Part shown: in pieces, positions 12,479 to 20,989 of the stretch
How positions within the stretch are numbered: position 1 is the stretch's first letter
How the letters are laid out: each line of letters starts with the position of its first letter
Source: CAZJKO01 sp964546995
Lineage (GTDB): Bacteria > Bacillota_I > Bacilli_A > RF39 > UBA660
NCBI GenBank assembly: GCA_964546995.1
Contig: CAZJKO010000005.1
Span: forward strand, 1-47,413
DNA length: 47,413 bases
Direction: 5' to 3'
The notes under the pieces: generated by a model
What the model was told of the DNA's origin: nothing
Seen by the model: the letters and a program-made list of their open reading frames with translations, nothing else
The model's database searches: none
Position numbers and translations under genes: made by a program

Positions 12479-15101
12479 CCTTTTCGCGGATACTTGCTTG
12501 TGCAGCAGCAAGTGATGCGATTGGTACACGATATGGAGAACAAGATACATAAGTTAGTCCTACTTTATGGCAGAAATTGACTGTTTTGGGATCAGCACCA
12601 TGTTCTCCGCAAATACCCATATGCATATTTGGCTTTACTTTTCTTCCTAACGTTACTGCCAGTGCTACTAATTTTCCTGTACCTTTTTGGTCCAATCTTT
12701 GAAATGGATCGCTTTCGAAGATGTGGTTATTATAGTAATCATTTAAGAACTTTCCAGCATCATCTCTTGAAAAACCATATGTTAGTTGTGTTAAATCGTT
12801 GGTTCCAAACGAGAAGAAATCGGCATATTCAGCAATTTCATCCGCTACGAGTGCTGCCCTTGGCACTTCGATCATCGTTCCAATATGATAATTGATTCTT
12901 CTTTCTTTTTCGGTCATAACCTTTTCTGCTTCTTCCCCGATAATCTTTTTAATAAAGAGCAGTTCTTCTTTATCTCCTATTAATGGGATCATCAGTTCTG
13001 GTACAATATCAATATGGTTTTCTTCGCTTACTTCGATAGCAGCTTCTAGTATAGCCCTCGTTTGCATTTTAGCAATTGATGGATACGTAATCGCTAAGCG
13101 ACAACCACGATGCCCCATCATCGGATTAAATTCTTTTAGCGAATCAATTCGCGATACCAATGCTTCATAAGTCATGTTTAATGCTGTTGCTAAGTGACGA
13201 ATTTCGTCCATCTGTTTTGGGAGAAATTCATGAAGTGGCGGATCTAAATAACGAATGGTTATCGTTTTGTCGCTCATGACTTGAAACATTCCTTTGAAAT
13301 CCTCTTTTTGATAAGGTAACAGTTTGGCTAAGGCTCTATTTCGTTGTTCGTTCGTTTCCGCTGTGATCATCTCACGCATGGCAAAGAGGCGTTCTTTTTC
13401 AAAAAACATGTGTTCTGTTCGACATAAACCGATCCCTTCTGCCCCTAGTTCCAACGCTATTTTGGCATCTTTGGGACTATCGGCATTGGCTCTTACCCCT
13501 AAGGTGCGAGCTTCTTTGGCCCATTCCATAAACGTTTCGAAATCTCCACTTATACGGGCTTCTTTCGTTTCGATTTTTTCTCCATATATTAGACCTGTAG
13601 AGCCATCTAACGATAGATCATCTCCTTCATGGAACGTTTGTCCATCTTTGGTTGTCAAGGTTTTCTTTTGCTCATCGATTTCTAAATCGCTACAGCTACA
13701 GATACAACACGTTCCCATTCCTCTTGCGACGACAGCAGCATGGGAGGTCATTCCTCCACGAATCGTCAATATTCCATTGGCGACATTCATTCCTTCAATA
13801 TCTTCTGGTGAAGTTTCAAGACGTATCAACAGCGTATCTTCTATTCCGTTTCGTTTAGCCTTTATAACGTCTTCCTTTGTAAAATAGATCTTTCCTGTGG
13901 CAGCACCAGGCGACGCCGCTAATCCTTTCGCAATGACTTTGCCATTTTTTAACGATTCCTGATCGAACATAGGATGTAAAAGGCTATCTAACTGTTTTGG
14001 TTCTACTCTAAGAAGTGCTTCCTCTTTTCCAATCATTCCTTCTTTCACTTGATCGACCGCAATTTTTACTGCTGCATTTCCGGTTCGTTTGCCATTTCTT
14101 GTTTGTAGGATAAATAGTTTCCCTTCTTCAATTGTGAATTCCATATCTTGCATGTCTTTGTAGTGATTTTCTAAAAGTTGGGCAATGTTTTCAAATTCTT
14201 TATATATGGTTGGCATCTTTTCCTTCAACGTTGTTATGGCTTCAGGGGTTCTAATGCCTGCGACGACATCTTCGCCTTGGGCATTGATCAAGTATTCTCC
14301 AAATAGGGCTTTTTCTCCTGTAATGGGATTTCTAGTAAAGGCTACCCCTGTACCTGAATGTTCTCCTTTGTTTCCATAGACCATTTCCTGGATATTTACA
14401 GCAGTTCCCCAATTAGATGGAATGTCGTTTAGTTTGCGATATGTTACAGCACGTTCATTGTTCCACGAACGAAATACGGCTTTGATTGCTTCTAATAGTT
14501 GTACTTTGGCATCTTGAGGAAAATTTTCTTTGGCAATTTCGAAATATGCTTGTTTGTAACGTTCCGTTACCTCTTTCATATCATTACTTGTCAATTCAAT
14601 ATCTAACGCTTTTCCTTTTTCTTTTTTGATCTCATCTAACAAACGTTCAAACGTCGATTTGGGAAAACCCATGACAACATCGGCATACATTCCGATGAGG
14701 CGGCGATACGAATCGTAGACAAATCTTGGGTCGTGCGTTGTTTCGATCAAGCCGTCTACGACTTCATCGTTCATCCCAAGATTTAGAATGGTATCCATCA
14801 TTCCTGGCATCGAAGCTCTCGAACCACTTCGAACAGAGACTAAAAGAGGATTGTTTTTATCTCCCATCGTTTTCGCCGTTTCTTGTTCTAATCTTTCTAA
14901 TTCTTTTAAAATTTCTAATTCTATGTCACGATTGATTACACCATGATCTTCATAATACTTTAAACATGCGTCCGTCGAGACGGTAAACCCCCTTGGGACA
15001 GGTAGACCGATGTTGGTCATTTCTGCCAGATTGGCCCCTTTTCCACCGAGCACTTCTCTCATCTCTTTGTTTCCTTCATGAAACGAGTATACGTATTTCA
15101 T
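12468..15101 (-). CDS. ppdK: Pyruvate, phosphate dikinase
   Basis: An 877-residue enzyme that converts ATP, phosphate and pyruvate reversibly to AMP, PPi and phosphoenolpyruvate, important in PPi-linked glycolysis of anaerobes. Order: N-terminal ATP-grasp domain (GGKGANLAEMTNIGLPVPRG at the start, SVRSGSRASMPGMMDT), central swivelling phosphohistidine domain (GGMTSHAAVVARGMG with the catalytic His), and C-terminal PEP-binding barrel (LDPPLHEFLP, GICGEHGAD with the catalytic Cys). Length is normal. Promoter TTGAAG-N17-TATACT (15135-15163) overlaps the end of tdk. The last residues (EKVNK) were replaced by island DNA, and the older ending EKEKEVK survives at the far side of the island. Confidence 0.97.
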   Translation of the reverse strand: MKYVYSFHEGNKEMREVLGGKGANLAEMTNIGLPVPRGFTVSTDACLKYYEDHGVINRDIELEILKELERLEQETAKTMGDKNNPLLVSVRSGSRASMPGMMDTILNLGMNDEVVDGLIETTHDPRFVYDSYRRLIGMYADVVMGFPKSTFERLLDEIKKEKGKALDIELTSNDMKEVTERYKQAYFEIAKENFPQDAKVQLLEAIKAVFRSWNNERAVTYRKLNDIPSNWGTAVNIQEMVYGNKGEHSGTGVAFTRNPITGEKALFGEYLINAQGEDVVAGIRTPEAITTLKEKMPTIYKEFENIAQLLENHYKDMQDMEFTIEEGKLFILQTRNGKRTGNAAVKIAVDQVKEGMIGKEEALLRVEPKQLDSLLHPMFDQESLKNGKVIAKGLAASPGAATGKIYFTKEDVIKAKRNGIEDTLLIRLETSPEDIEGMNVANGILTIRGGMTSHAAVVARGMGTCCICSCSDLEIDEQKKTLTTKDGQTFHEGDDLSLDGSTGLIYGEKIETKEARISGDFETFMEWAKEARTLGVRANADSPKDAKIALELGAEGIGLCRTEHMFFEKERLFAMREMITAETNEQRNRALAKLLPYQKEDFKGMFQVMSDKTITIRYLDPPLHEFLPKQMDEIRHLATALNMTYEALVSRIDSLKEFNPMMGHRGCRLAITYPSIAKMQTRAILEAAIEVSEENHIDIVPELMIPLIGDKEELLFIKKIIGEEAEKVMTEKERRINYHIGTMIEVPRAALVADEIAEYADFFSFGTNDLTQLTYGFSRDDAGKFLNDYYNNHIFESDPFQRLDQKGTGKLVALAVTLGRKVKPNMHMGICGEHGADPKTVNFCHKVGLTYVSCSPYRVPIASLAAAQASIREKVNK
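12479..12503 (-). repeat. att-like repeat, right end of the island
   Basis: The direct partner of 8605-8629 (20 of 25 identical, core CCTTTTCGCG at 12479-12488). It lies within the last codons of ppdK. Confidence 0.6.
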
Positions 15102-15134
15102 AACATCCTCCTATTTTCTATTACAACTATTTAG

Positions 15135-15163
15135 AGTATACCAAATTCCTTTTTAGGCTTCAA
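15135..15163 (-). promoter_or_regulatory. Promoter of ppdK
   Basis: TTGAAG (15158-15163), 17-base spacer, TATACT (15135-15140) on the minus strand, 34 bases before the ppdK start. Confidence 0.7.
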
Positions 15164-15764
15164 TAAAACTAGTCTCTTTTGACAAAATCTGACATTTTAA
15201 TTCTTGATAACAATTTGGACAAACGGATTCGTAAGTTACTTTCTCTTCGCCATCGATAGCCACTTGTTCTCCTTGGAATACAGGAACACCATTTACTTTA
15301 CGAATGACGAAAGTCGCTTTTCTTCCGCATTTACAAATGGTCTTCATTTCTTCAATGGTATGAGCAATTTGTAAAAGACGAGTACTTCCTTCAAAGCCAT
15401 TCGTTAAAAAGTCTACTCTTAAACCGTAACAGATGACGGGAATATTCAAATTCGTTACAATTTTCATCAACGCATCGACTTGGTCCTTTTTTAAAAATTG
15501 TGCTTCATCGACTAAAATACAGTGATAACTAGAAAATTTCTTTTTTACGAGTTGATAAACATCATCCCGATCGGTTATTTTGTAATCGACTGTTCTAGTT
15601 GACGAAAGAGCTCGCGAGACGATTTGGTCGTCTCCTTTGGTATCAATTGCAGGTTTTAATAAAGCAACTTTCATTCCTTGTTCTTCGTAATTGTATGCCG
15701 TTTGTAGTAATAATGTGCTCTTACCACAGTTCATCGCACCATACCGAAAATATAGTTTTGCCAT
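15153..15764 (-). CDS. tdk: Thymidine kinase (type II, TK1-like)
   Basis: A 203-residue enzyme that phosphorylates thymidine with ATP in the salvage pathway. Walker A GAMNCGKST is at residues 9-17 and Walker B with catalytic Glu in VDEAQFL. The zinc-binding cysteine pairs appear as CKCGRKA and CPNCY, and VPVFQGEQVAIDG holds the lid and substrate region. The frame extends 18 codons upstream, but AGGAGG nine bases before the internal ATG sets the start at MAKLYFRYG. It lies between pheT and ppdK on the same strand. Confidence 0.95.
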   Translation of the reverse strand: MAKLYFRYGAMNCGKSTLLLQTAYNYEEQGMKVALLKPAIDTKGDDQIVSRALSSTRTVDYKITDRDDVYQLVKKKFSSYHCILVDEAQFLKKDQVDALMKIVTNLNIPVICYGLRVDFLTNGFEGSTRLLQIAHTIEEMKTICKCGRKATFVIRKVNGVPVFQGEQVAIDGEEKVTYESVCPNCYQELKCQILSKETSFIEA

Positions 15765-15837
15765 CTCTTTCTTCCTCCTATCTTTTTTCATTATACTTCT
15801 TTTAAAAGTACGTGACAAGAAAAAGAGACAAACACTT

Positions 15838-18210
15838 CTATTTGTCTCTTAGTATTCCCTGATGCTCTTGGGTTACTTTTTCTATGATTCTATTAAATAC
15901 TTCCATTACTTCTTCTTCTGTTAGTGTTCTAGTAGGATCCATGAAACTTAAATTAAAGGCAATCGATTTTTGATCGCTTTCGATATTGGGCCCTTCGTAG
16001 ACATCAAAGACTTTGATTTCGTCAAGAAGGCGTCCACCTGCTTTTTTCATTGTCTGCATCATGCTTTCCGCCGAAATTTCTTTCGATACGATAAAAGCCA
16101 TATCTTTCTTGATGCCAGGATATTTTGGCGCTTCTTTAAACTTTAATGGTTTGATTTCTTTCATTAGGCTGTTTAGGGAAAGTTCAAAAACAAAGACTTC
16201 TTCTTTGCATAACGATGGATGAATACGCCCAATGACGCCAATTGGTTGTCGATCCAACAGGATGCTAGCACTTATACCAGGATGTAGATCCGGTATTAAT
16301 TTTTTTTCGAATGTATAACGGTTCTTTAGACCCATCGCATCAAGAAGATTTTGAACGATACCCTTGAGTAGATAGAAATCTACTTTTGTAGGATGTGCCC
16401 AACCATTTGTTACATATGTTCCAGATAAAAGTCCTGCAACTAAACTTTCCTCTTGGTAATTTTTGTCGTACGTTTTACTAATTTCATAAATGCAAATATC
16501 TTCTACTTTACGAGCTTTATTGTATTTATATACTTGATAAAGAGATGGTAGGATACTTGTTCTAACGATACTTTTATCACTACTCATAGGGTTAGGTAAA
16601 ACAACTTGTTCTTTGTTGCAATAAGCAAACTGTTCTTTCATGGTTGGAGAGATCAACGTATACGTTTTCACTTCATTTAGACCGAGCGAACGAAGGCGTT
16701 TTGATACCATTTTGCGGTATTTTACGTCTCCTACGTACTTTCCTCTTCGAATTGGAACAACAGGAAGAGTCGATACTAAATTATGATAACCGTAGAGTCT
16801 TCCGATTTCTTCTGAAATATCGTTGATGTATGGATCGATATCTAATCTTCGTTTCGGAATGGTTACTTTAAACTTTCCATTGGTCGCTGTATATGGAAAA
16901 TCGAGGCGGTCTAGTTCTACTCTCATCTCTTCTTCCTTGATTTCGATTCCTAACATTCGATTGACATCACTCGGAGCGAATTCGACTATTTTTTCTTTAT
17001 GATCTAAATGATCGTAACAAATTTTTTCAGACAAGACTTTTGCATTCGCATACTTTTCTAACAAATGGCATGCTCTATCTAATGCTTTTTCGGTATATTC
17101 CTCATTTAGACCTTTGCCATAACGAATGCTTGCTTCGCTTTTTAGATTTAATCTCGCTGCTGTATAACGAGTTTGAATAGGATCAAAGATCGCACTTTCG
17201 ATGAGAATCGTTTTGGTCGATTCACTAATTTCAGTATTCAATCCGCCCATCACTCCAGCGATGGCCACTGGTACTTTTCCATCCGTAATTAAGATATCAC
17301 TTTCTTTTAAAAGCCGTTCTTTTCCATCTAAGGTCGTGATCGTTTCGTTTTCGTGGGCATTTCTTACGACGATTTTGTTTCCCAATTTCTCTTTATCAAA
17401 AAAGTGTAGTGGTTGACCGTACTCTAACATAACGTAGTTTGAAATATCGACGACATTATTAATCGATCTCATTCCAACCGATGCAAGACGACGTTTTATA
17501 AACTCAGGAGACTCTTTAATCTCAACATCTGTTACCATTTTTGCTAAGTAGTAAGGACATTTTTCGGTTTCTACTTCTAACGTAATGTGATCCTTTATCG
17601 AATCATTTATTGTTTGATACGTCGCGTGAGGAAGTGTTACTTTGCGATTTAAAATAGCGGCAATTTCATAGGCAAAGCCAATATGATAATAACAGTCGTT
17701 ATTGCGATGTTTGTGAATATCTAGTTCATATTTGGTATCATTTAGCCCTAAATATTCCATGGGGTCCATTCCAATTGGCGCAGATGGATCGAGTTCGTGA
17801 ATGCCTTTTTTATAGGTTTCTTCTGTCTTTTCTTCTAATCCCAGTTCATAGAGAGCACAAATCATTCCATTCGATTCCACACCACGGATTTTGCTTGCTT
17901 TAATTTCAACGTTTCCAGGCAAAATAGCACCCGGCAAAGAAACAATTACTTTTAGTCCTTTTCTTACGTTAGGAGCACCACAGACAATTTGTTGTAATTC
18001 GCCTTTTCCAATGTTTACTTTACATACATGTAAGTGATCACTATCAGGATGATCCATGCATTCGATCACTTCACCAATTATTAAATGATCTATATGATTC
18101 GTTATTACTTTTTCAATATTGATTCCTGCTTGTGTAATCTTGACAGCTAGTTCTTCTAAATCTTGATCTGTAATATCGATATAATCCTTGACCCATTCTA
18201 AATTAATCAT
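15838..18210 (-). CDS. pheT: Phenylalanyl-tRNA synthetase beta subunit
   Basis: A 790-residue subunit of the alpha2-beta2 enzyme that charges tRNA-Phe. Domains in order: OB-fold tRNA-binding module (residues about 40-150, CKVNIGKGELQQIVCGAPNV), B3/B4 editing region that removes mischarged tyrosine, B5 module, catalytic-like core and C-terminal FDX-ACB anticodon module (about 700-790, YPGIKKDMAFIV). The start overlaps the pheS stop by four bases, so the two are translationally coupled and share the T-box upstream of pheS. Confidence 0.97.
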   Translation of the reverse strand: MINLEWVKDYIDITDQDLEELAVKITQAGINIEKVITNHIDHLIIGEVIECMDHPDSDHLHVCKVNIGKGELQQIVCGAPNVRKGLKVIVSLPGAILPGNVEIKASKIRGVESNGMICALYELGLEEKTEETYKKGIHELDPSAPIGMDPMEYLGLNDTKYELDIHKHRNNDCYYHIGFAYEIAAILNRKVTLPHATYQTINDSIKDHITLEVETEKCPYYLAKMVTDVEIKESPEFIKRRLASVGMRSINNVVDISNYVMLEYGQPLHFFDKEKLGNKIVVRNAHENETITTLDGKERLLKESDILITDGKVPVAIAGVMGGLNTEISESTKTILIESAIFDPIQTRYTAARLNLKSEASIRYGKGLNEEYTEKALDRACHLLEKYANAKVLSEKICYDHLDHKEKIVEFAPSDVNRMLGIEIKEEEMRVELDRLDFPYTATNGKFKVTIPKRRLDIDPYINDISEEIGRLYGYHNLVSTLPVVPIRRGKYVGDVKYRKMVSKRLRSLGLNEVKTYTLISPTMKEQFAYCNKEQVVLPNPMSSDKSIVRTSILPSLYQVYKYNKARKVEDICIYEISKTYDKNYQEESLVAGLLSGTYVTNGWAHPTKVDFYLLKGIVQNLLDAMGLKNRYTFEKKLIPDLHPGISASILLDRQPIGVIGRIHPSLCKEEVFVFELSLNSLMKEIKPLKFKEAPKYPGIKKDMAFIVSKEISAESMMQTMKKAGGRLLDEIKVFDVYEGPNIESDQKSIAFNLSFMDPTRTLTEEEVMEVFNRIIEKVTQEHQGILRDK

Positions 18211-19259
18211 AAGTCTTTCTCCTTTCTATCAAAGGTTTTGCTTTCTCTTAAATCTGTGTTATAGAAAACGCGACAATCGTCGATATCGTATTTTAGCATT
18301 GCTAGACGTTCTGCACCAAAACCAAAGGCAAAGCCACTCCAAATTTTAGGATCGTATCCTGCCATCGTTAAGACGTTCGGGTGAACCATTCCTGCACCTG
18401 ATACTGTAATCCATCCTGTCTTTTTGCAGATAGGGCAACCCTTTCCTTTACAGTTAAAGCAACTGATATCGACTTCGACTGATGGTTCCGTAAATTGGTA
18501 ATAGCTCGGACGGAAACGTGTTTTAACGTCTTCCCCAAATAACTGTTTCATGGCAACATCGATCGTTCCTTTTAGGTCAGATAAACGGATGTTTTTATCG
18601 ACTAGCAATCCTTCTATTTGCATGAACTGATGAGAATGTGTCGCATCGTCATCATCTCTTCGATACGTTTTTCCAGGACAGATCATACGTATGGGAATTT
18701 CTCCTTTTCCCTCTAACATCGTACGTACTTGAACAGGTGAAGTTTGACTGCGAAGCAAGATTTCTTCCCCTTCAATATAAAATGTGTCTTGGGCATCTCT
18801 TGCTGGATGACCTTTCGGAATGTTTAGCATTTCAAAGTTATATTTATCCTCTTCAATCTCAGGACCATCTAAGACATCATACCCCATCGATAAAAACACT
18901 TCTTCTACTTCTTCGATTAGTTTTTCTAAAATGTTGGGAGCTCCAATTGGTATCTTTGTCGCAGGAAGAGTAATATCGATCGCTTCTTGTTCTAAACGGT
19001 GATTCAATTCTTCCTCTTCAAAAGCTGTTTTCCTCTCTTCGTAGAACTCATTAAATAAATTCTTTAGATCATTTACCATTTTTCCAAAGGATGCTCTTTC
19101 TTCGTTAGATAGATCTTTCATCGATGAAGATAGTTCACTAATCGATCCTTTCTTCCCTAAATACTTTACTTTTAAATCGTTCAATTCTTTTAAATTGGTG
19201 ACTGTTTGCTTATCCCTTTCTAATTCTTCCTTGATTTTCATTCCATTTTCATTTTCCAT
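18207..19259 (-). CDS. pheS: Phenylalanyl-tRNA synthetase alpha subunit
   Basis: A 350-residue class II aminoacyl-tRNA synthetase subunit with an N-terminal coiled coil (residues 1-85), motif 2 (TSPVQVRTM and RMICPGKTYRRDDDDATH) and motif 3 (GFGAERLAML). A zinc-knuckle-like insert FNCKGKGCPICKKTGW is visible. GGAGG places the start at MENENGMK, 13 codons inside the open frame. A phenylalanine T-box leader precedes it. Confidence 0.97.
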   Translation of the reverse strand: MENENGMKIKEELERDKQTVTNLKELNDLKVKYLGKKGSISELSSSMKDLSNEERASFGKMVNDLKNLFNEFYEERKTAFEEEELNHRLEQEAIDITLPATKIPIGAPNILEKLIEEVEEVFLSMGYDVLDGPEIEEDKYNFEMLNIPKGHPARDAQDTFYIEGEEILLRSQTSPVQVRTMLEGKGEIPIRMICPGKTYRRDDDDATHSHQFMQIEGLLVDKNIRLSDLKGTIDVAMKQLFGEDVKTRFRPSYYQFTEPSVEVDISCFNCKGKGCPICKKTGWITVSGAGMVHPNVLTMAGYDPKIWSGFAFGFGAERLAMLKYDIDDCRVFYNTDLRESKTFDRKEKDL

Positions 19260-19277
19260 ACTTATTCCTCCTTCCAA

Positions 19278-19500
19278 ACAAAAACGGTAATGTTCCATAA
19301 GGACGCATTACCGTGTTACCACCTTAATTTATAGTAAAATACTATACACTCAAATCTCTTAACGCGAGATACGCCTAAGTTTCCTTAGGGACTTATAGGG
19401 TGAATTCATAAACGGGTGTAAGCATCTTTCGCACCAACCAAGACTTCTCTTTCTTTCCTCGTCTATTACTATGTCCTAATCTTCGTCACTTAAACAACAG
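19278..19500 (-). promoter_or_regulatory. T-box leader (tRNA-Phe sensing) of pheST
   Basis: The conserved T-box stretch AAGGTGGTAACACG is followed by the terminator stem ACGGTAATG/CATTACCGT and TTTTTG. A GAATTC at 19402-19407 carries TTC, a plausible phenylalanine specifier codon. Uncharged tRNA-Phe would stabilise the antiterminator and allow pheST transcription. Confidence 0.85.
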
Positions 19501-19504
19501 ATTC

Positions 19505-19533
19505 ATTATAACAATAGTTTTTTATTTATGCAA
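19505..19533 (-). promoter_or_regulatory. Promoter of the pheST T-box transcript
   Basis: TTGCAT (19528-19533), 17-base spacer, extended TGTTATAAT (TATAAT at 19505-19510). Confidence 0.7.
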
Positions 19534-19542
19534 GAATTAATT

Positions 19543-20892
19543 TTATTTGTCGATGACAATGACTGGGCGAACACCGATAGAATCATGTGGCCCCAAAGCG
19601 CAAAGATCAAGAGTATACTGTAATGTACCCAAATGAGGATGATTACCTATCCAAAATACAAGTTCACTACTTTCAGAGACAGCTGTCATCGTCCAATATC
19701 CATAATTTGCCCCTTCAATCTTCGAAGATTCTGTGCTTATATCATCATCAAGAGGAATATCTTCGTCATCAATCCATAAACTCATACCCTGTAAATAATT
19801 AAACATCCACACTGGACAACTTTTTTCTACGGAACTGCATCCTAAATCAGCCGCTTCTTTCGCAGTAATCATTCGAGCTTTCGCTGTTCTTTCTGACCAA
19901 CTATAAATATTCGTTGCGCAATTTAATGTACCCCAATCACATCCGGTAAAAGCATTATCTGCAAATGGAGTAACACCCATCGTATAGGTTTGATCTTTTA
20001 CATTGAGCCAAGATGAAGTTGCTTCTTCTAAAGCAGCAATGGCTGTTGTCGGACCTTTACTAGTATCTTCCCTTGTACAAGGAATATTATGCCACCCCAC
20101 TGTATCAACCACATTTTCCCTTTGTTGCATCGTCAGTGTACCATCGTTATTATCATACATAACATAAAAATACTTTTCTTCTGTATCATTAACTTTATAC
20201 TTTACTATTGTTCCAGGTTCATAAGTCGCAGGCCTTTCGGTTAATTCCACACAGGTACTTTCTTCTCCTGTAATACACTTTGATCCGTTTTCTTCACTAT
20301 AGCGATATACATTTAGGATGTTTTCGTTTGATGTTGATCCTGTGCTTTGAGTTGCTACTACTCTAATCTTTGTTTTGACCACTTGTCCCATCGCTTCGTT
20401 TCCTGTATTTTCATCGATCCATAGTCTTAAGTCATAAGTAATTGTCGCATTTCCATCGATGGTTCCACTATCTAAAATGCGATTGGGATTTTCTCCTAGT
20501 GTATTTAACAGTGCCGTTGTCTTGGTACCATCTTTTACTAGTTGATACTTTACTTTGGAATCAGCCATTCTCGTTTCATCTGTTTCTAAATCGATATCAT
20601 CCAAGTAGATTGTATATTCACTTGCTATATCACTATGGTTTTCTAGGGTAAAATGATAGGGATCTAATGTTTCCCCTACTTCATCTAACATCGGAACAGC
20701 TTTTTCTTGAGATATCCCCATACTATTTTCATCATTTAATATGAGTGATAAAGTTCCTGCTTTTAACACATTTACTTTCGTTCCATTTAATTGAAGTGTG
20801 AACCATGCGTAGGTTCCTCCAATTACTAAATCAAGTATCAGTAATACACTCATTCCAATCATAAACAGTTTCTTTTTCTTATTCTCTTCCAT
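19543..20892 (-). CDS. Secreted protein with TasA/camelysin-like N terminus and DUF6273-like C terminus
   Basis: 449 residues. The N terminus is a signal-anchor (KKKLFMIGMSVLLILDLVIG) followed by GGTYAWFT, the cleavage-site context of TasA/CalY-type biofilm matrix proteins processed by SipW-like peptidases. A beta-rich domain (about 25-180, with LKAGTLSLILND and LENHSDIASEYTIYLDD) follows. The C-terminal half holds paired cysteines and ends GVRPVIVIDK, typical of DUF6273-like surface modules with a lectin/formylglycine-like fold. No SipW gene is nearby. It probably works at the cell surface or in a matrix. Confidence 0.65.
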   Translation of the reverse strand: MEENKKKKLFMIGMSVLLILDLVIGGTYAWFTLQLNGTKVNVLKAGTLSLILNDENSMGISQEKAVPMLDEVGETLDPYHFTLENHSDIASEYTIYLDDIDLETDETRMADSKVKYQLVKDGTKTTALLNTLGENPNRILDSGTIDGNATITYDLRLWIDENTGNEAMGQVVKTKIRVVATQSTGSTSNENILNVYRYSEENGSKCITGEESTCVELTERPATYEPGTIVKYKVNDTEEKYFYVMYDNNDGTLTMQQRENVVDTVGWHNIPCTREDTSKGPTTAIAALEEATSSWLNVKDQTYTMGVTPFADNAFTGCDWGTLNCATNIYSWSERTAKARMITAKEAADLGCSSVEKSCPVWMFNYLQGMSLWIDDEDIPLDDDISTESSKIEGANYGYWTMTAVSESSELVFWIGNHPHLGTLQYTLDLCALGPHDSIGVRPVIVIDK

Positions 20893-20989
20893 CTTCTACT
20901 CTCCTATCTTTACTAAGATTTTATCATTTTTTTTGGAAATGAACAATATTATTCCTTGGCGGTTTACACGTTTTAATCAAATATTTCTT

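Larger units (their letters stand above)
8605..12488. mobile_element. Integrated defence island in the 3' end of ppdK, about 3.9 kb
   Basis: Both ends carry the ppdK-tail repeat. Between them lie an Abi_2 protein with two small RNAs, a TIR protein with a membrane partner, a split ParB-like gene and an XRE regulator, all on the minus strand and distinctly richer in Asn, Lys and Ile than the neighbours. No integrase, transposase or relaxase is encoded inside, so the element is either a satellite mobilised in trans or the stripped remnant of a larger integrative element. ParB-like plus XRE pairs are common in conjugative elements. The defence cargo is typical of islands at att sites. Confidence 0.6.

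Noticed and set aside
13324..13887. 187-codon plus-strand ORF inside ppdK
   Set aside because: It is antisense to a highly conserved enzyme; its length is explained by codon bias on the opposite strand.
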